A DNA stretch of 27,971 nucleotides from CBEUVQ01 sp965546615 (GTDB lineage Bacteria; Bacillota; Desulfotomaculia; Desulfotomaculales; Desulfohalotomaculaceae): contig CBEUVQ010000034.1 of NCBI GenBank assembly GCA_965546615.1, forward strand, positions 1-27,971. Direction: 5' to 3'. The notes below the pieces were generated by a model. That model had not been told where the DNA came from. It saw nothing but the letters and a program-made list of their open reading frames with translations, and searched no databases. Below, piece by piece: positions 1 through 8,105 of the stretch. Both the position numbers and the translations under genes were made by a program. Position 1 is the stretch's first letter. Each line of letters starts with the position of its first letter.

Positions 1-44
1 CCCCGAATAGGTCCACTTTTTTTTAAAGTGTCTACTATTCGGGG
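1..44. repeat. Orphan interrupted inverted repeat at the window edge
   Basis: Outer arms CCCCGAATAG (1-10) and CTATTCGGGG (35-44) are perfect complements. Inside them a second stem, CACTTT (14-19) with AAAGTG (25-30), closes a five-T loop. No T-run follows on either strand, so it is not a textbook intrinsic terminator, although it could still end transcription of a gene lying off the left edge. A remnant end of an insertion sequence or a small palindromic element is an alternative. It lies downstream of the small minus-strand gene ending at 79. Confidence 0.6.
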
Positions 45-78
45 TTCAGTTCATTAATACCATTGCTTTTAAATAAAT

Positions 79-498
79 TTACTTTTTTGGCCAACCGGCT
101 TCGGGAATAATATCCAACTCAATCCCCATCAGAACGACAGCGTCGTCAAATAGGTTATTAGAATCCTCTTTGTACTTCAGTACAAGGGTAAAAACTCTTT
201 GATTTTGATCAGTTAACGACTGCAAGATTTGTCCTGCTTTGTCTTTAGCAAATTCTACAGCAAAAGTTGTTTTGCCATTAAAAAAGTCTACTATAAGCAA
301 ATAAGCATCATTATCTGCTGCGTATTCCCAGCGATAATCGAATTTGCCGGTATAAGCAGCCGCTATTCTGCTTGCTTTATCCAAATCATGATACGGCTTT
401 TTAAAATCCGGATTAAACAGGGTTATGCCTGTTGCTTTCGCTGCGTGCGGCGCTTTTATAATTCCGATGCTTCCAGACTTTGGTGTAATTCTAATCAT
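79..498 (-). CDS. Hypothetical protein, 139 aa, unrecognised
   Basis: I do not recognise this protein. The frame opens at 525, but I choose the ATG at 498 because an AAGGGGG Shine-Dalgarno lies 8 bases before it. The product is soluble: no signal peptide, membrane segment or cysteine motif is visible. Its sequence alternates hydrophobic and charged residues (for example the stretch YLLIVDFFNGKTTFAVEFAK around residue 70 and VFTLVLKYK around 105), which suggests a small beta-rich fold. It begins with a basic, Gly/Ile-rich N-terminus and ends in WPKK. It is divergent from the ABC-F gene, so the 113 bases between them probably hold both promoters. Codon use does not look different from its neighbours. 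The clean ribosome binding site and uninterrupted frame support a real gene; the function is unknown. Confidence 0.7.
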   Translation of the reverse strand: MIRITPKSGSIGIIKAPHAAKATGITLFNPDFKKPYHDLDKASRIAAAYTGKFDYRWEYAADNDAYLLIVDFFNGKTTFAVEFAKDKAGQILQSLTDQNQRVFTLVLKYKEDSNNLFDDAVVLMGIELDIIPEAGWPKK

Positions 499-585
499 TT
501 GTTTTTCCCCCTTATTTAAAATCAATATTTATTCTTACCAATCTCTTTTAACAAATGCTTGCTTGTACAATTTCAGTACGATAAA

Positions 586-600
586 CTACATATCATGTAG
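586..600 (+). other. Short hairpin abutting the ABC-F ribosome binding site
   Basis: CTACAT (586-591) and ATGTAG (595-600) are perfect 6-base arms around a 3-base loop, and the AGGTGA Shine-Dalgarno starts at 601. ABC-F genes are often controlled in their leaders, so the position is suggestive. The stem is short and AT-rich, so chance is a fair explanation. Confidence 0.3.
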
Positions 601-611
601 AGGTGAATGTT

Positions 612-2528
612 TTGATACTGCTGCAAGCTTCCAACATCACAAAATCATATGGTGCAAATATCATTCTCAACGGCGTTACTTTAACCGTCCAATCCGGGGA
701 ACGGATTGGTTTGGTCGGTGTTAACGGAGCAGGTAAATCAACTTTAATAAAAATTTTGGCCGGATTATTGCCTTATGATTCCGGTGAAATCATTCAACCT
801 AAAGGCATAACGGTAGGCTATCTTGCTCAAGACAGCGGGTTGGATTCCCAAAAAAGTATTTATCAAGAACTGCTTTCTGTTTTTAATCATCTGTCAGAAA
901 TGGAACATGATTTAAGAGAAATAGAAAAATCCATCAGCAGCCAAAAAAACAATGACAAAAAACTGCAGCAACTATTGAATCAATATGCCGTCCTGTCAGA
1001 AAAATTTAAAGAACTCGGCGGCTATAGGTACCATGCTGACATTAGAAGCATTATGCACGGACTTAACTTAGATGCTCTAGGCAGTAACACCCCGGTGAGA
1101 AACTTAAGTGGTGGTCAAAAAACTTTGGTTGCACTGGCCAAACTGTTATTGCAGTCACCTGAAGTTTTAATCTTAGATGAACCCACCAACTATTTGGATA
1201 TTAACACACTTAGCTGGTTGGAACAATATCTCAAATCATATTCCGGAGCTGTTTTGGTTGTTTCCCACGACCGCTACTTATTGGATTCTCTGGTAAACAT
1301 CATCTATGAGCTGGAATCTGCTAAGTTATACCGTTTTAATGCTAACTATTCACAATACCTCATTCAAAAAACAGAACTAATTGAAGCCCAATTAAAACAA
1401 TATCAAAAACAAATAGACGAGGTAGCCCGTATTAAAAAATTTATTCAGCGCAATATCGCCCGCGCGTCTACAAGCAAAAGAGCACAAAGCCGCAGAAAAA
1501 TGCTGGATAAAATTAATCCTGTAGAGAAACCTTTAGCTGCACCTGAAAAAACTGCATTTAGTTTCAGCATTTCTCGTGAAAGCGGCAAAGAAGTATTGAA
1601 AGCAGAAAACTTAGCAGTAGGTTATGCCGAAAAAACATTGGCTGAAGGAATAAGTTTTTTAATTGAACGTGGTGAAAGTGTTGCTCTGATAGGCCCTAAC
1701 GGCGTTGGTAAGTCAACTTTATTGAAAACATTAATTGGAGAAGTTAATCCGTTAGATGGGCACATTAAAATAGGCACTAATGTAGAAATTGGTTACTATG
1801 AACAGGAACAAGCTAAGCTTAACAGCTCTAAACAAGTGCTGCATGAACTGTGGGATGACTTCCCGCACGTTAATGAAAAAGAAATTCGCACTGTTTTAGG
1901 CAATTTTTTATTTAGCGGAGATGATGTTTTAAAAATTGTACGTGATTTAAGCGGTGGCGAAAAGGCTCGACTGGCTCTGGCTAAACTTATGTTAAAGAAA
2001 ACCAATTTTTTAATTTTGGATGAGCCCACCAACCACTTAGACATTTACAGCCGGGAAGTTCTGGAGAATGCGCTGCTTGATTTTCCCGGAACTATTTTAT
2101 TTGTCAGTCACGACCGCTATTTTGTTAATAAAGTAGCTTCGCGCGTAATGGAACTTAACAGTTTCGGTATCACCAACTATTTAGGTGATTACGATTATTA
2201 TCTCTATAAAAAGCATCTGTCAGGCAGCAAAACTGATCCGACTGCCACTGCCAATTTGCGTGAAGAAACCAAAGAACAGCGTGATAAACAAAACTATCTG
2301 GAAAGTAAAGAGTTAAAGCGCAAAGAAAGAAGCAAATTGCGCCGCAAAAAAGAACTGGAAAGATTAATTCAGCAGCATGAAGAACGGATTAAAGAATTAG
2401 AATTTAATCTTACTCAACCGGAAATATACCAAGACCATGTAAAATGCTTAGAAATCAACAACGACCTGGAAGTTCTAAAAAAAGAACTTGACCAATATTT
2501 GGAAGAATGGATCAGCTTAGAAGATTAA
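612..2528 (+). CDS. ABC-F family ATPase (YdiF/Uup-like ribosome-associated factor)
   Basis: This is a soluble tandem ATP-binding cassette protein with no membrane segments, as in the ABC-F family of translation factors that act at the ribosomal E site. NBD1 has Walker A GVNGAGKST (near residue 36), signature LSGGQ (near 165) and Walker B with LDEPTNYLD (near 188). The basic, helical interdomain linker (about 245-305, the P-site-tRNA interaction motif) follows. NBD2 has GPNGVGKST (near 361), LSGGEK and LDEPTNHLD. A charged coiled-coil C-terminal tail of about 90 residues resembles B. subtilis YdiF and E. coli Uup. Length, 638 aa, matches YdiF (about 640). A GTG at 603 is in frame, but it lies inside the AGAGGTGA Shine-Dalgarno, so TTG 612 is preferred. 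A role in relieving stalled ribosomes is likely. Antibiotic resistance is possible, but nothing here requires it. The hydrogenase gene follows 61 bases later on the same strand. Confidence 0.93.
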   Translation: MILLQASNITKSYGANIILNGVTLTVQSGERIGLVGVNGAGKSTLIKILAGLLPYDSGEIIQPKGITVGYLAQDSGLDSQKSIYQELLSVFNHLSEMEHDLREIEKSISSQKNNDKKLQQLLNQYAVLSEKFKELGGYRYHADIRSIMHGLNLDALGSNTPVRNLSGGQKTLVALAKLLLQSPEVLILDEPTNYLDINTLSWLEQYLKSYSGAVLVVSHDRYLLDSLVNIIYELESAKLYRFNANYSQYLIQKTELIEAQLKQYQKQIDEVARIKKFIQRNIARASTSKRAQSRRKMLDKINPVEKPLAAPEKTAFSFSISRESGKEVLKAENLAVGYAEKTLAEGISFLIERGESVALIGPNGVGKSTLLKTLIGEVNPLDGHIKIGTNVEIGYYEQEQAKLNSSKQVLHELWDDFPHVNEKEIRTVLGNFLFSGDDVLKIVRDLSGGEKARLALAKLMLKKTNFLILDEPTNHLDIYSREVLENALLDFPGTILFVSHDRYFVNKVASRVMELNSFGITNYLGDYDYYLYKKHLSGSKTDPTATANLREETKEQRDKQNYLESKELKRKERSKLRRKKELERLIQQHEERIKELEFNLTQPEIYQDHVKCLEINNDLEVLKKELDQYLEEWISLED

Positions 2529-2589
2529 CAAACAACATATTTGGATAAATCTTGTAATAACAGGCGACAATAAACTTGGAGGTGATCTT

Positions 2590-3882
2590 TTGAATCCAAG
2601 TGAATTTGCTCATCGCTTGTTGGTTAGTTTGGCCCGTCAAATTAAAGAAGGAAAAGCCCTCAATCGCGATAAAATTGCGAACCGCATTTTAAGTGACAGC
2701 ATTGATAAAAATGACCCGGATTATAATTTTTGGAAAGAACGGATTGAAAAAAGGCTGTCACTGCTTTTAGATGAAGATCACGGTGAAAGCACTTTATTAG
2801 TGCATTTAATTGAAGGGGCTTGTAATAACTGCATCGATACTCAACCATGCGTTGAAGTATGCCCAACCGGAGCAATATCCAAAGATGAACATGGTAAATA
2901 TCATATTAACGAAAACAGATGTGTCGAATGCACACAATGTGTTGATAACTGCATTACCGGTTCAATTGTTACCAAATCAGAATTTGCTCAAGTGGCCAGC
3001 ATGATAATGCAGCGCAGCGATTATCCTGTTTACGCCATTCTTGCCCCGTCCTTCGTCGGACAATTTGGCGAAAAAGCAACGCCGGAAATAATAAAAGGGG
3101 CGCTAAAGTCCATAGGTTTTACAGATGTATATGAAGTAGCAATGGCTGCCGATATAATTACCGAACACGAAGCAAAGATATATGTAGAGCGGATGCAGAA
3201 AGGAGAAAGTTTCATGATTACCTCCTGCTGCTGCCCGGCCTTTATTAAGTTGGTGGAAAAAATTCGTCCGAAAGTAAGCAACCTGCTGTCGCCTTCAGTT
3301 TCACCCATGATAGCTATGGGAAGAATGTTAAAACAGCGTGACCCGAACTGCCGGGTGGTATTTATCGGGCCGTGTATTGCCAAAAAATCAGAAGCAAAAA
3401 GACCGGATCTGCAGCCGGCTGTTGACTGCGTGTTAACATACAAAGAAACGAAAGCACTGTTTGAAGCCGCAGATGTGCCTTTAGATGGCAGTTTAGGGGA
3501 GTTAGAATTAGAAGACGCTTCTCACGACGGACGTATCTATGCTCACACCGGCGGAGTTACTGAAGCAATTACCAGGGCAATAAATCAATTAGCTCCGCAG
3601 TACCAAGTTCGTGCAGTATATGGTGACGGCTTAAAGGAATGCAACCGCTTATTAAAGCAATTGGAAGAAGGAAAATTAGATGCTAATTTTATGGAAGGAA
3701 TGGGCTGCATAAATGGCTGTGTCGGCGGACCCGGCACTATCATCAACAGCAAAATTGCAGCTAAAATCGTGGACAGCCATGCCAAACAGGCTTCTGCTTT
3801 TGCAGCATTAGAAAATAAAAAAGCTTTGGATTGGGAAACCAAATATGGAGATAGATCAGATCTGCATTCAGAAAAAATCTAA
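2590..3882 (+). CDS. Monomeric [FeFe]-hydrogenase, group-B-like
   Basis: The protein (430 aa) should catalyse reversible proton reduction with ferredoxin-type electrons, or sense H2, in the cytoplasm. An N-terminal helical region (1-75) is followed by two [4Fe-4S] sites: Cys 78, 81, 87, 91 and Cys 111, 114, 117, 121. The H-cluster domain then shows all three signatures: L1 TSCCCPAF (211-218), L2 GPCIAKKSE (260-268) and L3 EGMGCINGCVGG (369-380). Ligand cysteines are therefore present in each. L1 has three consecutive cysteines instead of the usual two, L2 begins GPC rather than MPC, and L3 lacks the GGGQP ending. From memory, such variants are typical of group B enzymes. No transmembrane segment, flavodoxin or NADH module is present, and no HydE/F/G maturase is in the window. 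TTG 2590 follows GGAGGTGATC at ideal spacing. The exact electron partner cannot be read from context. Confidence 0.9.
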   Translation: MNPSEFAHRLLVSLARQIKEGKALNRDKIANRILSDSIDKNDPDYNFWKERIEKRLSLLLDEDHGESTLLVHLIEGACNNCIDTQPCVEVCPTGAISKDEHGKYHINENRCVECTQCVDNCITGSIVTKSEFAQVASMIMQRSDYPVYAILAPSFVGQFGEKATPEIIKGALKSIGFTDVYEVAMAADIITEHEAKIYVERMQKGESFMITSCCCPAFIKLVEKIRPKVSNLLSPSVSPMIAMGRMLKQRDPNCRVVFIGPCIAKKSEAKRPDLQPAVDCVLTYKETKALFEAADVPLDGSLGELELEDASHDGRIYAHTGGVTEAITRAINQLAPQYQVRAVYGDGLKECNRLLKQLEEGKLDANFMEGMGCINGCVGGPGTIINSKIAAKIVDSHAKQASAFAALENKKALDWETKYGDRSDLHSEKI

Positions 3883-3958
3883 ATTTCGGAACACTGTTAT
3901 CCGTCCCAACATCTAAATAAACCTACTATACAATAACAAAACTCACCGTTAATAAAAC

Positions 3959-3988
3959 AACAAGGCCGGTACTCCAACCGACCTTGTT
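3959..3988. terminator. Bidirectional terminator between hydrogenase and adk
   Basis: Arms AACAAGGCCGGT (3959-3970) and ACCGACCTTGTT (3977-3988) pair over 12 positions with one mismatch around the loop ACTCCA. A T-rich run (ATTTTATTTTTA) follows on the plus strand and GTTTTATT follows on the minus strand. The hairpin therefore serves both convergent genes. Confidence 0.85.
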
Positions 3989-3997
3989 ATTTTATTT

Positions 3998-4639
3998 TTA
4001 CTTTACAGCTGCTAATATATCCTGTAAAACTTTTTCAATGTCTTGGTCACCGTTTATGTTTTTCAAAATACCTTGATCCTTATAGTAATCAATTAATGGT
4101 TGAGTTTTTTCCATATAAGCATCGAGGCGGGTTTTTACCGATTCTTCGTTGTCATCGGAACGCTGATATAATTCTCCGCCACAGCTGTCGCATTTACCTT
4201 CATTTGCCGGTGGGTTGAACATTACGTGGTAAGAAGCCCCACAGCTCTTACAAACGCGGCGGCCGGTTAAACGGGCCATCAGCTTGTCCAGCGGAACTTC
4301 AATATTGATTACGGCATTAAGCTGAATGGATAAATCTTTTAATGTTTCGTCCAGTGCTTTAGCCTGCTCAACAGTCCGAGGAAATCCGTCTAAAAGAAAA
4401 CCTTGTTTGCAGTCGTCCTGCTGCAGGCGATCTTTAACCATGCCAATAACCACTTCATCCGGCACTAAAGCACCTTTATCCATGTACTCTTTAGCTTTCA
4501 TGCCCATTTCTGTTCCATTAGCAATGGCAGCACGAAACATGTCACCGGTTGAGATATGAGTAATTTGCAGATCTTTAACCATTCTTTCAGCTTGAGTACC
4601 TTTACCGGCACCAGGCGGCCCCATAATAAGTAAGTTCAC
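3998..4639 (-). CDS. adk: Adenylate kinase, zinc-lid type
   Basis: This cytoplasmic enzyme interconverts ATP + AMP and 2 ADP. The P-loop GPPGAGKGT lies at residues 7-15, the AMP-site STGDMFR follows, and the DGFPRT motif lies near 84-89. The LID carries four cysteines at 130, 133, 150 and 153, numbers identical to the zinc-binding cysteines of Geobacillus stearothermophilus adenylate kinase. That match also supports the chosen GTG start at 4639 (213 aa), which has GGAGGGG just upstream. A longer in-frame start at 4654 sits before the Shine-Dalgarno and is rejected. A promoter is visible at 4687-4714. Unusually, the gene stands alone beside tex. In most Firmicutes adk lies between secY and map in the ribosomal-protein cluster, so this may be either a relocated or a second adk. 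Confidence 0.96.
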   Translation of the reverse strand: MNLLIMGPPGAGKGTQAERMVKDLQITHISTGDMFRAAIANGTEMGMKAKEYMDKGALVPDEVVIGMVKDRLQQDDCKQGFLLDGFPRTVEQAKALDETLKDLSIQLNAVINIEVPLDKLMARLTGRRVCKSCGASYHVMFNPPANEGKCDSCGGELYQRSDDNEESVKTRLDAYMEKTQPLIDYYKDQGILKNINGDQDIEKVLQDILAAVK

Positions 4640-4686
4640 AAAAATCCCCTCCATAACATAGATATTCCTAGTTTATAGATATGTGT

Positions 4687-4714
4687 ATTATATCACAATC
4701 TAGCAAAATGTGAA
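4687..4714 (-). promoter_or_regulatory. Sigma-A-type promoter of adk
   Basis: On the minus strand TTCACA (4714-4709) and TATAAT (4692-4687) are separated by 16 bases. The -10 is perfect and the -35 differs from TTGACA at one position. It lies in the gap between the tex stop codon and adk, so adk has its own promoter although it follows tex in the same direction. Confidence 0.65.
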
Positions 4715-4728
4715 TACAGCTTTTCTAA

Positions 4729-6882
4729 CTAAACTGCTTGCCGCATAGTTAAAGCAATTCGCTGGCGCTGTGTATCTGCTTCCAGCACCCATACAGTAAC
4801 AACATCACCAAGCGATACTACTTCCAGCGGGTGCTTTATATAATGATCAGCAATTTGTGAAATGTGCACCAATCCATCTACCTTTACCCCAATATCAACA
4901 AATACACCGAAATCCACCACATTGCGAACTGTGCCTTTTAACTCCATACCGGGCTTTAAATCCTCAATGGAAAGAACATCAGTGCGCAGCATCGGTTTAG
5001 GCAAATCTTCTCTGGGATCCCGGCCCGGGCGCATTAAAGAATGGATGATATCTTTTAAAGTTGGCACACCCGCACCCAGCTTTTCAGCCATTTCTTTTAT
5101 ATCAACTTCAGCCAGTTTTAAACGCATTTCTTCACTGCCTACTTTATCCAACGTACAGTTAATTTCCTTTAAAAGTGCTTTAACAATATCATAAGACTCG
5201 GGGTGAATAGGAGTGCTGTCCAACCGGTTATCCCCGTTAAAAACACGTAAAAAACCGACACATTGTTCATATGTTTTAGGGCCCAGGCGCGGAACTTTTT
5301 TTAATTTATCCCGATTGTTAAAGCGACCCGTTTCTTCCCGGTATTTAACAATGTTGTTGGCAACTGTGCTGTTAATGCCGGCAACATAAGAAAGCAGGGC
5401 GGAAGAAGCGGTATTTAAATCTACCCCAACATGGTTAACCGCCGACTCAACCACAGCGGTTAAGTTTTCCTCTAATTTTTTGGGATTAACGTCATGCTGG
5501 TACTGCCCTACCCCCAGCGACTTAGGGTCAATCTTTACCAGCTCCGCCAGCGGATCCTGCAGTCTTCTGGCGATTGACACCGCACTGCGCTCAGCAACAT
5601 CCAGCTCCGGAAATTCTTTACCGGCAAGCTCAGATGCTGAATAAACACTGGCACCGGCTTCGCTTACAATAATGTAATGCAGCTGCTTCTTGGTATAATC
5701 CTTTATAAAATCAGCAACAAACGCCTCCGTTTCGCGTGATGCTGTACCGTTGCCGATTACAATAATGTCAACGTTGTATTGATCCGCTATACTGTTAAAA
5801 ACTTCTTTGGCTTCTTTGATTTTGTTATGCGGCGGCGTAGGATAAACCACCCCCACCTGCAGCAGTTTGCCGGTGTCATCCACCACCGCCCATTTGCATC
5901 CGGTACGGTAAGCAGGATCCACTCCCAGTATAGTTTTACCCTGCACCGGCGGCTGAAGCAATAGTTGACGCAGATTTTTGCTGAATACTATAATTGCTTG
6001 AGCTTCGGCAGCCTCCGTTAATTCGCCGCGCACTTCCCGCTCTACTGCCGGCAGCACCAAACGGCTTAAAGCATCTTTAACGGCCCGTTCTACATATTCA
6101 GCAGTAACACTGCTGCGTTTCACCCATTTTTTACATAAGTGGTTTAAAATATATTCTTCATCAACATTTATCTTTACTTTTAAGATGCCTTCTTTTTCAC
6201 CGCGGTTAATGGCCAACGTGCGGTGCGGTAATATTTTAGTTAGCGGTTGGCTGAAGTCATAGTACATTTCATAGACTGACTGCACAGCAGCATCCTTAGC
6301 TGTTGTGGTTAATATACCCCGCTGCGACATGCAGCTGCGTACCCATCGCCTGACATCAGGATGATCCGCCACTGCCTCGGCCACTATATCTTGAGCCCCC
6401 TGCAGAGCTTCTTCCGGGTTATGTACTTCTTTTTCAGCAGAAACGTACTTGCATGCTTCAGCTAAAACATCTCCCGTTTTCGGGAAAGACATTAAAAAAG
6501 CAGCCAATGGCTCTAAACCTTTTTCTTTGGCCGCTGATGCACGTGTTCTGCGTTTAGGCCGATAGGGGCGGTACAAGTCCTCCACTTCAGTAATCTTAGC
6601 CGCATTTTCAATTTGAGCTTTAAGTTCAGCAGTTAATTTGCCCTGCTCCTCAATTAAGCGAATAACCTCCGCTTTGCGCTCTGCCAAGTTCCGGAAATAA
6701 TTCAGTTCTTTCTCTATTTCCCGCACTTCAACCTCAGTGAGCTCTCCCGTTGCTTCTTTTCGGTAACGTGAGATAAACGGAACAGTATTTCCTTCGTCTA
6801 AAAGAGTTACTGCAGCTTGTACTTGTTTAATGCTGATACCTGTTGACATTGATATCTGATTTATGATCAACTTGTTGTCCAT
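4729..6882 (-). CDS. tex: Tex family S1 RNA-binding transcription accessory protein
   Basis: Tex is a conserved nucleic-acid-binding protein linked to transcription and, in some bacteria, toxin expression; its biochemical activity is still loosely defined. The order of domains is complete: N-terminal helical Tex region with helix-turn-helix character (1-310), YqgF/RNase H-like fold beginning at GVDPAYRTG (about 320-450), helix-hairpin-helix region (about 500-545, including VPRLGPKTYEQCVGFLR) and a C-terminal S1 domain (about 645-714, with the signature GVFVDIGVKVDGLVHIS). Length, 717 aa, is typical. The ATG at 6882 follows GGAGG closely. The adk promoter begins just after the stop codon. The gene is isolated by the terminator at 6965-6996 upstream and by its own leader. 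A TATACT at 6917-6912 on the minus strand could be its -10, but no convincing -35 accompanies it. Confidence 0.96.
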   Translation of the reverse strand: MDNKLIINQISMSTGISIKQVQAAVTLLDEGNTVPFISRYRKEATGELTEVEVREIEKELNYFRNLAERKAEVIRLIEEQGKLTAELKAQIENAAKITEVEDLYRPYRPKRRTRASAAKEKGLEPLAAFLMSFPKTGDVLAEACKYVSAEKEVHNPEEALQGAQDIVAEAVADHPDVRRWVRSCMSQRGILTTTAKDAAVQSVYEMYYDFSQPLTKILPHRTLAINRGEKEGILKVKINVDEEYILNHLCKKWVKRSSVTAEYVERAVKDALSRLVLPAVEREVRGELTEAAEAQAIIVFSKNLRQLLLQPPVQGKTILGVDPAYRTGCKWAVVDDTGKLLQVGVVYPTPPHNKIKEAKEVFNSIADQYNVDIIVIGNGTASRETEAFVADFIKDYTKKQLHYIIVSEAGASVYSASELAGKEFPELDVAERSAVSIARRLQDPLAELVKIDPKSLGVGQYQHDVNPKKLEENLTAVVESAVNHVGVDLNTASSALLSYVAGINSTVANNIVKYREETGRFNNRDKLKKVPRLGPKTYEQCVGFLRVFNGDNRLDSTPIHPESYDIVKALLKEINCTLDKVGSEEMRLKLAEVDIKEMAEKLGAGVPTLKDIIHSLMRPGRDPREDLPKPMLRTDVLSIEDLKPGMELKGTVRNVVDFGVFVDIGVKVDGLVHISQIADHYIKHPLEVVSLGDVVTVWVLEADTQRQRIALTMRQAV

Positions 6883-6957
6883 TCTATTCCTCCAAAAACT
6901 GTCTCTCTAAAAGTATATAACATTTAACCTAAGAAGAAAACTTTTGTTAATAAATAT

Positions 6958-6996
6958 TAAAAAAGGAAGCAACTAAATAATTCATGTGTCACTTCC
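6958..6996 (-). terminator. Terminator of the HD-GYP / PTS-IIC unit
   Basis: On the minus strand GGAAGTGAC (6996-6988) pairs with GTTGCTTCC (6973-6965) through nine positions including two G-U wobbles, around a 14-base loop. It is followed directly by TTTTTT and more A/T. It ends transcription coming from 7065 before the tex leader. Confidence 0.7.
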
Positions 6997-7064
6997 CAAT
7001 TAATATTAAACAATAATGTAATTTAATAAAATAAGAAAAGTTTTTACGCTCAACTCTCTTAGCA

Positions 7065-8075
7065 TTATAAATTTAATTTCATGTCTCCGTCTTTAATTAA
7101 GCCTAATCGCCGCATATATCTCGCTGCAAGCAGGGCAATTATTGCCGGGGCGATAAAATGAAATATTATTATTTTCAGCAGTACTTCTGCCGAAAAGCCC
7201 ATTGCAGTTACAGTAGTGAACTGCCCTACCATGCCGGCGGTACCCATTCCGGCGCCAAGGTGAATATTGGTCATTTTAAACGTTGTGGTAACCAAAGGCC
7301 CAAGGATTGCTCCGGCCAGTGTCGGCGGTACTAATATCCACGGGTTTTTAATAATATTAGGAATTTGCAGCATCGAAGTACCTAAACCTTGAGCGAACAG
7401 CCCCCCAATTTTGTTTTCCCGAAAGCTGATTACCGCAAAACCAATCATTTGTGCCGCACAGCCAACAGTAGCCGCACCAGCGGCAATACCGTTTAATTCC
7501 ATCATAATTGCCAATGCCGCACTGCTGATCGGCGCTGTTAATGCTAAGCCCATTACCACCGACACCAATACACCCATTGGTACCGGCTGCAGTTCAGTGG
7601 CCCATTCAATAAAGCTGCCTAATTCTTTCATTCCGTAGCCGATTACCGGCCCTACTGTAACTGCGGCAGCAAATCCCGTTAAAATAGCTGTTACCGGTGT
7701 AACTATAATATCCAGCGGTGTTTCTTTAGAAACTAATTTCCCAAATTCCGCCCCGATAACTCCGGTTACAAAACTTCCGGCCGGTCCCCCTAAACTGTAT
7801 CCAGCAGCACCGGTAACGGCTGAAGCAAACAGCACCAAAGGAGGAGCCTGCAGTCCGTGTGCGACAGCTATCCCAATCGCTGCACCCACAATATTGCTTT
7901 CCATTGCCATGCTGCCTGCCATTACTAAAAAATCTGCGTGTGTTTTTTCGCCCAGTGTTTTAATAATCAAACCGACAATTAAAGTCGCAAACAAACCTAA
8001 AGCCATGCTTCCCATGGCTTGAATGAGATATCTTTGTACTGATATTTCAATATTTTTTTTCTTAAGAAAAGACAC
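7065..8075 (-). CDS. PfoR-like PTS_EIIC_2 integral membrane protein
   Basis: This is a multi-pass membrane protein of 336 aa, with about nine hydrophobic segments rich in Gly and Ala. Motifs such as GAAGYSLGGPAGSFV, a central SAALAIMMELNGIAAGAATVGCAAQMIGF and the late NPWILVPPTLAGAILGP match what I remember of the PTS_EIIC_2 family. That family includes Clostridium perfringens PfoR and unassigned PTS IIC-like proteins. No IIA or IIB domain is attached and no other PTS gene is nearby, so phosphotransfer-driven sugar transport is doubtful. The actual substrate or role (transport or membrane-linked regulation) cannot be stated. The start is GTG 8075, with GAGGT 8 bases upstream. Only 30 bases separate it from the preceding HD-GYP gene, so the two probably form one transcript. 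Confidence 0.8.
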   Translation of the reverse strand: MSFLKKKNIEISVQRYLIQAMGSMALGLFATLIVGLIIKTLGEKTHADFLVMAGSMAMESNIVGAAIGIAVAHGLQAPPLVLFASAVTGAAGYSLGGPAGSFVTGVIGAEFGKLVSKETPLDIIVTPVTAILTGFAAAVTVGPVIGYGMKELGSFIEWATELQPVPMGVLVSVVMGLALTAPISSAALAIMMELNGIAAGAATVGCAAQMIGFAVISFRENKIGGLFAQGLGTSMLQIPNIIKNPWILVPPTLAGAILGPLVTTTFKMTNIHLGAGMGTAGMVGQFTTVTAMGFSAEVLLKIIIFHFIAPAIIALLAARYMRRLGLIKDGDMKLNL

Positions 8076-8105
8076 TTTTCACTACCTCGCTCATAAGCTG
8101 TTATT

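Noticed and set aside
559..587. Promoter TTGCTT / TAAACT for the ABC-F gene
   Set aside because: The 17-base spacing is right but both boxes match consensus poorly.
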